From NCBI GenBank assembly GCA_014529385.2, contig CM043948.1:80996760-81060759 (forward strand): a stretch of DNA of 64,000 nucleotides, written 5' to 3'. Below the pieces are notes generated by a model, which saw only the letters and a program-made list of their open reading frames with translations, was not told the origin of the DNA and did no database searches. Below, piece after piece: positions 55,701 to 64,000 of the stretch. Source of the DNA: Adiantum capillus-veneris. Taxonomy: Eukaryota > Streptophyta > Polypodiopsida > Polypodiales > Pteridaceae. Numbering within the stretch: the stretch's first letter is position 1; each line of letters begins with the position of its first letter. The translations under genes were made by a program, and so were the position numbers.

Positions 55701-56286
55701 ACGTTGACACGTGTCTAAGGGAAGTGACCCCTCCTCCATATCAGTTTGCGGCCAAAAACTGGCTCCCGCGACATTTCTTCGATGAAGTCCTAATGCCTTC
55801 GCAACATCATTATTGCTCATTACATTGTCAGTCCCATTGACTCCATTGAGGCATGCCATGACAGTAGCCCATTTCGAAAATAGCTCATTGTTTGAATGAG
55901 GAGTCTTCACCTCATACGATGTATGACAAATGTTAGAGAAAATCAGCCTCCCAACTATATCTGATGTGGATTGCAACACTGAGAACGTTGGATGACTGAG
56001 AAGTTGCTGTAGAATGCTCCATTGAAGACTCTCGAAAAGCCCGTTTGTTTGACTACGCCAACACTTTAGCAACTGCCCTACAAATTTTCTTTGCCTCTTG
56101 CTCATCAATGTCATCATCCTCTCGCGCTCGTGCCATCCTTTCTTGAATGTTTCTTTGTTCCTTGTTCTTTGTAGCCCAATAGTTTTGTAAACTCGGTAGA
56201 AGATCCCTTGGGATATGATGTGTAGCAAATAATGGAGGAAGGTAAAGGGGGTTTGTACTGCCATTATGAGTATTATGTGATTCCAT
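55701..56286 (-). pseudogene. N-terminal part of the SDG/HGKG-motif gene
   Basis: The start Met at 56286 (MESHNTHNGSTNPLYLPP) is followed by PRDLLPSLQNYWATKNKEQ and a charged stretch (RMARAREDDDIDEQEAKK). A frame change near 56060 follows, then SLQWSILQQLLSHPTF, SNNDVAKALGLHRRNVAGAS and LPLDTCQR at the insertion point. The NNDVAKALGLHRRNV block looks helical and basic, possibly DNA-binding (inference). The longer frame running upstream to 56498 only reads the GA microsatellite and is not used. Upstream, 56350-56460 is simple repeat, so the promoter is unknown. Confidence 0.5.
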
Positions 56287-56346
56287 GTGGAACGTGCGAG
56301 GATGCTATTGACATGACAATGAAGACAGACAAAACAATGCCATAGT

Positions 56347-56742
<396 letters not shown>

Positions 56743-56759
56743 TGTGGGACGGGTGTCTA

Positions 56760-57673
56760 ATCTCACTCCTATCTTATTGCAGACATAGCGAGAACCATGA
56801 ATAATTGTCAATCCATAGGACGAAGCTGACTCAACTAGTGCGCATAGAGGCTACAAGAGGTTGTCAATCTCTTTGAAAACAATAAACAACTCGCATCTAA
56901 CTCAAGCTACACTCAAATGACTGAAATCACCAAAAGCGAATCGCTCATCATCGGCAAACAAATCACATCTGTTACAGCATCAAACGGCATCCAAACGTTA
57001 TGAAACATCTAGGATATGTTTATAAGACCTAAGCACACATGCTTATGTTCTCAAATCTCACTTTAGGTCAAGTGCAAAAATCACAATTATTAACAGCAGT
57101 GAGTTTTTGACCTAGTCATTTTCGACCTAGTCATTTGCGACCTAGAATGCATCTAAATGCTTAGTAATGATGCCCCAATACCCCGCCAATACTTAGTTAT
57201 GATTTTAAAGCTTAATTTACTACTTATGATGAAATTAAGCCGTAGGTCGGCGACGCCAAAAGCTACAGATTACCATGAAATGCTTACGTTAATGCGTAGA
57301 GCTCTTACCTACGGTTGCAACGCAACAGACTGCACTGCAATGTGACAACCAGGAAGGGAGTAGGAAGCGCAAGAAGGACATAAGTGAGTGCCGTTAGCTC
57401 ACACTGTGTTTCTATTAAACTTATGAAAAACTTACAAAAATTGGCTTTTATACCTTAGCCAAGGTTTTTGTGGTCAAAACTAATAATGTGGGAGCTCTAA
57501 CTAAAGACAGGTTGATACAATCTGGAAGCTTGTAGCCCCAGCTCATCAATTAGACTGTTTATCTGGAAAGTAGGAGTTACAATATTCCCGATTTATCAAA
57601 ATAATAAGTGTTTTTACAAGAAAAGCTCCAAAAAATGATATTCGAGTTATTTGAGTTAGCTTGCTGCCTAACA
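56760..57673 (-). repeat. 3' LTR of an element carrying an unknown ORF (left boundary uncertain)
   Basis: The minus strand starts TGTTAGGCAGCAAGC at 57673, right after the purine tract AAGGAGGGGGGAA (57674-57686). A TATAAAAG box lies at about 57447. The lower boundary is a guess, since no 5' LTR was found in the window. Confidence 0.55.
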
Positions 57674-57711
57674 TTCCCCCCTCCTTGACTGTGTCGTCCC
57701 TTGACACAGCT

Positions 57712-60700
57712 TCATGGGTTAAAGTAGTCTTCAGGTTGATGGCTGGCGAGGTAGGCTTTCTCATATCTGAGTCTTCTCTCTTTGTTAGGAACCTGCAAGA
57801 ACTGCATGGTGACTTTGTTTTTAAGCTCAATGGCTGAATAGCCAACAAATCTGGATGTGAGGTTGCTCATTGGCCCAAATATCTTTGCTTGCCAAGTGAA
57901 GAAACCTATATAGAATGATTCCTCAAACACCAACATATTGCTAAAGGGCAAAAACATGCATCGTAAAGGACTTCTTCGAAAGGCTGGCCACTCAAGTCAT
58001 AGCAGAGACCCTTATTGCCTTCGAGTAATGACATCCATGGCGCTCTTGCTTACTCTGGCTCGTGAAAAGCTTGAATACATGTGAGAAGCATTCTGCAAAT
58101 CTTGTATAGCATGGCACATGAGAGGTCAGGAAGGCTCTTGAAGAAAGTCATGGTGCCCGTTCGGGTTTTCACCATGTATTCCTCTGTTGCCAGTCCTTTC
58201 TCTGGAGCTTGAAATTGTGGATAGTTTAGTCATGTAGGTTGCTTCTTTCTCAGTGCTTCATATGCTTGCCATGTCCTTACCCTTGGTACAGGACAGGATG
58301 TTGGGTCTTTTTGAAGTGCGACAGGTGCTCTTGTGAACAGAATCAGATATCTTGGATTCTTGTTCAACCAGCTCTTTCTCCACTTGGGGTGGACATGCTT
58401 TGTGCCTTTTGCATGCATATCCTTATATAGTCTTTCTTTTACCTGTAATAGCTCTACCTTGATCAAAGGGTGTGGCAATGATTGCTGATGCCACTGTGCA
58501 TTGATTTGGTTGGGAGTGAGTTGAGTTACATTGACTGAGTGGAGAACTCTCAACTCCCAATCCATCGCTGTTTTCCATTTGGCATCTGTCTCTTGGGCAA
58601 CCTGTTCCTTTAGTACATCTTCCTCAGCTTTAGAAAGATGGACTATGGGCACTTGTTCCGCTTCAGTGAGTTGTACCTAAAAATCAGTTTCTCTTTGTAG
58701 CCCTTCTGTCGGCTCTGTTTACATCTCAGCAAAACAGACTGAGGGAATGTCAATAGTTGGTTGCTGAGAGGTACCTACTTCTTCTTGTGTCTCTGGTTGT
58801 CCCTCTTGCAACAGCTGATTGACCCTTTTTAACTCTGCTATCTCTTTGAGCAGTTGCTCTTCTCGTTGTACCCGCATCAGTGCAAGGTCTCTTCTCTGTG
58901 ATTGCTCTAGCTTCAGCTCTAGCTCGAGATCCTAGTTTTTTTGTCCAAAGTCTTATAGACTTCATCCATACCTTTGATCGAGGTGACAACCAAGATTTTC
59001 TCTTATCTGTCTCAAAAATGCTACGTGATCATTAATCCTTTGCTTTGAGTATTATAGAGATGCGTTTGCTAAATTGAGCTACACCTGGATCTTCTGTACT
59101 GACAGAGTAGTGGTTAGGAGTTTATTTGTTACCTCTATCAGCTGTTGATCTTTGGTATTACGGGCATCCAATAACTTGGTTAGAAGTTCTCCGAGCTTCT
59201 CCATTTCTTTCTGGTGCTTCTCTTTGGCCAGCTGGTGCTATTCTGCCTCATCTTTCAACTCTTTGACTTGTCTTTGTAGATCTGAGATGATGTTCATCCT
59301 GTCATCTAACTCTCCTTGTAGAGCATCGATGACCAATCAAGCTCTCTAGCCTTAGCACTGTGGCTAAGTGCTGCTATTCGCATTTTTTATGTCATCTGCT
59401 GCATCTGCTTGGCATATTCATTTACCTATATGATGACTTCGTTGTATGTCTCCCATTCTTCGGAATCTGTAGGCTGCTAGATGTTTCAACAGTTTCAACT
59501 TGTGGCTCCTTGGGTGGTTTTGTGGTGGCTGCTTGTGGTTGCGGTGAGGGTTCTACCTCTCCTTGAGGCGTTGCGGTTGCCTCAGTTGCTTTTGCTTCTT
59601 GAGGCTTTGTGGATGCTTCGACTGTTTCTTGTTGGGTGGTCGTAGAAGGTGTGGCCTCTGTTTCTGTCACTTTTGAATGCTCAAAACTGGCTACTGCCTG
59701 TTGTTCCTGCTTTGTTTCCTTGGTTTCCTCACCCTCATTGGGTCTAGCTGTGGGTGAAGGGCTTGAGCTTCGCATTGGTGGATGGTCTGTCTGCACCGTA
59801 GGGGGTGAGGTGGGCTTTGGAGACATCTCCCCTTGGTCGTGATGTGTCTCGATTTGTTCCATAGCCTCCGCTTGTCTTTTGCTGGACCGTGTCTCCTTTT
59901 GCTTTCTTTTTAGCCTCTTGAGCTTCTTTTAACTTAAGGGCTTCTGCCCCTGCGTACATGCGTTCAAGAAAGTCTGTGGGGTCCTTTGCTTCTTTACTTG
60001 CAGGGTTTTTGGTTATAGGTCCCCTTATCTCTCTTGGAACCCACCTTTCTGGTTCCTCGCCTACAGCTTAGTGGCTTCTTTCATAAGTTTGTTTTTCTCT
60101 TTCAAACCTTGCCTTATTTTGCTGAGGTTCCTCTTGGTGGGTAGCTATAACTTTCTTCTTCATCTCTTCAATTCTGGCCTTTCTCTCTTCATTGTCCGAG
60201 ATCTCACTACTATGAGCTTCGTGGGAGCTTTAACCAGATTCTTCATCGGACTTATAAACTCTTTTTGATGAACGTGTGGTCCTGGGAGAAGGTTGTGCAG
60301 ACACAATCCATGTGTCCTAATCTAGGGCTGGCGGAAAATTGTCGGCCATGCCAATAGCATGATATGCTATTCTTGTCAGTACTTCAGGTGTGCCCAGTTA
60401 TGTGATTTTACCTTCTTTCTTGGTGCTCTTCAGAGCACATATTGCGCATGATCAATCGGTTGCGTGGTTGTAGACTTCAACACTTGGGTGAAGGTATCAC
60501 AACTACATGATTTGGGGTGGTGTACCGTGGTGGTCTTTTTGCTGAAAAGTGGAAGTGCTGATGGTATAGGCGTGCTGGTTCTTCCACTTTCTTTGGATGA
60601 GGTCGGCAAAAGTTGCAGTAGCAGTCTCCTTGGTGAATGTGGCGGTTGTCTTTCTGTCTTGGGTCCGCATTGTCATCACTTTCCTTGGTAGCTTCAGTGC

Positions 60701-61089
60701 CTTGGCCACAATCTCTTTTGTGATCACTACTTCGACTTTTTGCCCTTGTTGGTCGGTGATTTGGGCTGATCCATCCTCTTTGATAGTAGACAATAACTCA
60801 TAGGCTTCTAGAAATCTACGCTGCACGGTTCCTGGTCGTAGAAGTCTCTAAGGCCCAGCATTCTGTTCGCTTCTTTTATGTCTGGCTTAGTAGCTACATC
60901 ATATATTTCCTTAGGGAGCAATTGCAGTTCCACTTGGTGTCCTTCTCCACTCTGAAACCTGCCTGTGAAAACCATTGTATTGTTTTTCTCAAGTTGTTCT
61001 CTTGATAAGTATGTTGCCTTGGCCGTCTTCACTGAACTTGGGTCTAGTTGATAGGGTGGCAGCTCTTGCAACTTTTCCTTCTGGGACAC
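57712..61089 (-). pseudogene. Unknown ORF of the LTR element: globular N-terminus, P/T/E-rich linker, coiled coil, C-terminal domain
   Basis: Segments on the minus strand: N-terminal 61089-60503 (KATYLSREQLEKNNTMVF, RMLGLRDFYDQ, RRFLEAYELLSTIKEDGSA, VEVVITKEIVAKALKLP); a charged then Pro/Thr/Glu-rich linker with a PTDFLERMYAGAEALKLKEA helix (60300-59422); a long coiled coil (59340-58750; LQGELDDRMNIISDLQRQVK, EKHQKEMEKLGELLTKLL); C-terminal 58652-58230 (SKAEEDVLKEQVAQETDAKW, HPKWRKSWLNKNPRYLIL) and 57957-57712 (FEESFYIGFFTWQAKIFG, FLQVPNKERRLRYEKAYL). In-frame stops and shifts break it. I do not recognise the family; there is no knuckle, protease or RT. The purine tract 20 bp after the last stop shows it is the element's own cargo. 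Confidence 0.55.
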
Positions 61090-63309
61090 CCTTTTCTTGG
61101 CCTTCTCTCAGCTTGCATTGCTCCTGTTAGGGGAATACAGTGCCAAAGTTAGAAAATTCTGCAAATTGTGCTCTGAAATGCCTTGAGTTTGAATTGCTGA
61201 CAAATTGATTCCATTTTGCTTCAAATCAATTTTGGAGCATGCATAGATGCATAAAAACATGTAAAGATCAAAATCATACAGTTCAGGCAAAAATTTGCAA
61301 CAAATGTAGTTAATCACGTAATTTACAGTTGGACATTTTTTCCAACTTTTTGCATTTTTGACATGATAGGCTTGAAATATATAGCATTTAGGTGCTCTGA
61401 GTGAAGTCTGGGCTCAATTGAGTGTCCTGGGTGGAAATGGTGCCAGATTTAGGTTTCCAGTCTGTGAAATAGTAGATATAAAGGGATTTTTAGATTTTGA
61501 GATCCAAACTTGCTCAAATTTGGTGAGTGGATTTGGGACATCATGTGCTTTGGTCCCATAAGGTCAAAGTTGCAATTTTCTCCCATTTTGGCAAGATAGT
61601 AAATAATCGCGATTATTAACTTTTTCATCAAAATGTACATTTTTTGGTGCAACTTGGTTCTAGGCATGATGTAGACTCTATGTATGAGATATGGGGTGAT
61701 TTGGATAAAAAAATGTGACTGATAACTCAAAAATTGGATTGGAAAGACTTCTTTGTGTTTTTTGACAATTTTCGAGTTTTTCTTGATCATTTTGGCTCAT
61801 ACTTGAAATGTGCCATGTTATAGATGTATACAAGTGATAGGTGAAGTGAAGAGATCATTTTCAAGCCAAAAAAGCACCAAAGTAAATAATCACAATTATT
61901 TACAGCAGTCGAATTTTTTGCTAAACTTGATATTTTTTTGACCTAAACATATTCAATACACCTAAAACAAGTCCTAAATTGAATTTGCTAAAGATTTGTC
62001 GTTTCGGCATCACTTCATGCTTTGTCGACTCTGAAATCACCGTTTTTTGTGACTAGATGTTCTGTGGAGTTGGTTAGTCACTTTTGAGGCTATGGACTTG
62101 TCCGCTACATAGTCCTGATGCTACCCATCCAGTTTTGGCCCATTTGGAGTCAGTTTGACTTCATATGTCAAATTTGACGCTTTGTAGCCTTCGAGCTGTT
62201 TCTGCTGTTCAACAGCTTTCCTTAACTGTTTTCATGAAACTATACATGTACATTGTGTATAGACCTAGTCTATAAGCTGTCTGTGGAGTCAAAATCCACT
62301 TCTGGCATCTGACAAAAACCTAGATTTTCTACTTGGGCGCCCCCTCAACCCCATGCCGAATGGTCATCTGGTGATATAGAAGTGTTCTATTATATAGGGG
62401 CATGCTACAGTTCAAGTCTCGTCCGATTTGGTTGAGCTAACAAGCCGCTCATGGTCAATTTTTGGTCGTGGGACTTCGTGCACCGCTCGGTTTCTAGGGT
62501 TTTTTCCTTGAGCCTATACTTGCTACCGATCATTTAGAATTGATCATTGATAAAGAAGTTACCCTCATGTCTCGTGTGAGACGGCGCTGCAAACGAGCGA
62601 CTGTGGACTTCGACAATCGCGCACGAAGAAAGTCAAGAGCTCTCTTCTCCAACGACGACTAGTGGAAATGAGGTGATTTTGAGCTACCTTGGATATCTAT
62701 ACTCGGACTTCCCAAACTATTTTTCCCCAAATTCCCCTGCTACTCCTACTAGGCCGTGAAATCTATGTTAGACTCAAAAATTTCTTCAATCGGATTTCGT
62801 TAGCTCATTCTCATTCTGCAAGAATTTGCGAAAGTAGGCCTTGGCCGCCTAATTTAGGCTTCCCGCTTCCATCTGCCGTTTTGATTGAAATTTTTTGTGC
62901 CTGTCCGCCTTGTCCTTCTTATCATCAGCGTATCTTCACTTTTTCCATCTGAGCTCATTTGCTATTTATTATTAAAATTTGACCTATTTATTAAAAAAAT
63001 CAAAGAAAATAACAAAATGCGCTAAAAAATCAAAGTAAAAATTCAATAACTAAGAAAATGCATTGAAAAACACAGCTTTATTGTAATTTGGTGGATTTGT
63101 CCATCTTTTAAGTCTCAATATCAAGATGATGAAAAATAGCCAAAAAAGACATATTTCTAATAGTATATACACTATTTACGCTCATTGGGGAGATGTTATC
63201 ATTTAAATTTCCCCTGTTGATGACTTGTTAAGGATATTATTAGGTAATTTTGCAAAAAATCACACGTTAACATCAAACTTTTTCCTCCCTCTTCAAACAT
63301 TGCCCTTAA
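61090..63309. other. Long non-coding stretch, probably leader and LTR of the same element
   Basis: No coding region. 61860-61920 shares the words ATCACAATTATT.ACAGCAGT with 57085-57110 in the LTR, so part may be a diverged 5' LTR or leader, but boundaries cannot be set. A minus-strand CTATATAATAG near 62388-62398 could be a promoter. The rest is AT-rich and unassigned. Confidence 0.35.
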
Positions 63310-64000
63310 TTACTTAGTTCCTTCCACCCCTCCTAGATGGCGTACTCCGGGACGACTGTGTGCATTGGTTAAACTATCATGTCTATGCATGGCCTTGGTT
63401 GACTCTACCATGCTTTGAAGATCAATGCAATTCAAACCATTATGATGTGCAAGAGCTGGGTCTTGAGTAATTAACTCAAGGGTTTCTGATGTCGAGGTTT
63501 TTTGTTGATGTCTTCCAAAGAGTAAATCTTGTAACATGTGTGCTCTTTGCTTGATTGTACCCTCAGGATCCTTTGGCACGCTGATTTTCTGAGCTGTTGC
63601 TATCAATAATGATGGTCGTCGAGCTTTGATTCGCCATTGATATCTTGGTTTCTCTTCTATGAAAAGTTGGGGTAGAGTGTTTTGAGATTTAACTCTCCAT
63701 TTCTTTATCGGTTTTACAATTTGCGAAGAAGATAAGTGCTCCTTTTTCTTCCAAATCCATTTTGTTTTAGGTTCTCTGCTCGAAGATGTTCCTCTTTGTG
63801 TTTTGAACCTTGGAACCATCTTTGTGTACAGTCGATGATATTTTGGGCACCCAAATTTGAATCGGTTTGTCCTTAAGTTGTGCCTTTGGTACCCAAATTT
63901 TCCCGACTCCTTGCATGCTACTTGTAGCATTTGCTTGTCTATAGGATGGTGAAGATTGATTGCTTCATGGTTTGCTCTGTTGGTAACCTCCTTTCCATTC
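63310..64000 (-). pseudogene. Basic Trp/Lys-repeat ORF, open to right edge, probably from a retroelement
   Basis: The frame is open from base 64000 to a stop at 63310. The protein is strongly basic, with spaced Trp-Lys motifs (TKWIWKKK, IKKWRVK, YQWRIK). In the next frame, 63800-63915 reads GVGKIWVPKAQLKDKPIQIW, i.e. two KxWVPK motifs about 15 residues apart. The two frames look like one protein with a shift near 63790, built of KP..WxxK units. WVPK-type motifs occur in linker regions of plant retroelement polyproteins, but I cannot assign the family. The C-terminus (QDLLFGRHQQKTS, HRHDSLTNAHSRPG) shows nothing known. Confidence 0.4.

Noticed and set aside
61860-61960. 5' LTR of the 57.7-61.1 kb element
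   Set aside because: One shared ~20-bp word with 57085-57110 is too little to set an LTR; no copy of the LTR start is found upstream.

Overview
The window looks like nuclear DNA of a land plant with a large, transposon-rich genome. Several LTR retrotransposons use the plant-typical initiator-Met primer site TGGTATCAGAGC. Coding remnants are Ty3/gypsy, Ty1/copia and LINE-like, and there are long CT, TG, AT and GA microsatellites. A fern, lycophyte or gymnosperm would fit, but the species cannot be fixed from sequence alone. I see no bacterial operon, CRISPR array, rRNA or tRNA gene, and no intact host gene. Almost everything is a mobile element or a decayed gene.

Layout, left half. 1-1323 holds the gag and primer site of a minus-strand gypsy-like element that runs off the left edge. 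Its LTR (1324-2709) faces a second LTR of the same family (2777-4169) head to head. 4170-12302 is a LINE (endonuclease tail, reverse transcriptase, zinc-finger end, poly-A) split by a gag-protease-only LTR element (5198 to about 9403). Then come a copia integrase scrap (12303-12745) and a decayed Met-primed gag element (about 13670-15689). Next is a non-autonomous LTR element on the minus strand (15690-17780). A sister of it lies on the plus strand (20006-27600) and is itself split by a complete second copy of the gag-protease element (20324-26123). A LINE tail and another LTR/gag scrap end this half (27611-28613).

Middle. 30741-35178 is bounded by diverged terminal inverted repeats. It has palindromic repeats inside each end and a decayed coding region in the middle, so I read it as an old cut-and-paste DNA transposon. 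A decayed chromodomain-bearing Ty3/gypsy element (about 37300-43445) is followed at once by a broken FCP1-type (HAD) phosphatase-like gene (43577-44390).

Right half. A broken minus-strand gene of an unrecognised family runs from 56286 down to about 45500. Its motifs (SPNKKD, SDG..SQFK, HGKGEHDGTG) suggest a transposase-like nuclease. It is cut by a young LTR element (48822-55700) with near-identical LTRs, a 4-bp target duplication and a long open gag-pro-RT frame whose integrase has been deleted. A 1-kb minisatellite lies inside the gene, probably in an intron, and another lies beyond its 3' end. 57712-61089 is a broken unknown coiled-coil protein ahead of an LTR start with a polypurine tract. 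63310-64000 is a basic ORF open to the right edge.

How the parts relate: the window is a nest of insertions. At least three LTR families here lack pol genes or have lost them and would need enzymes from relatives. Most useful for follow-up are the gag-protease family with a conserved unknown tail, the SDG/HGKG gene family and the TIR element.
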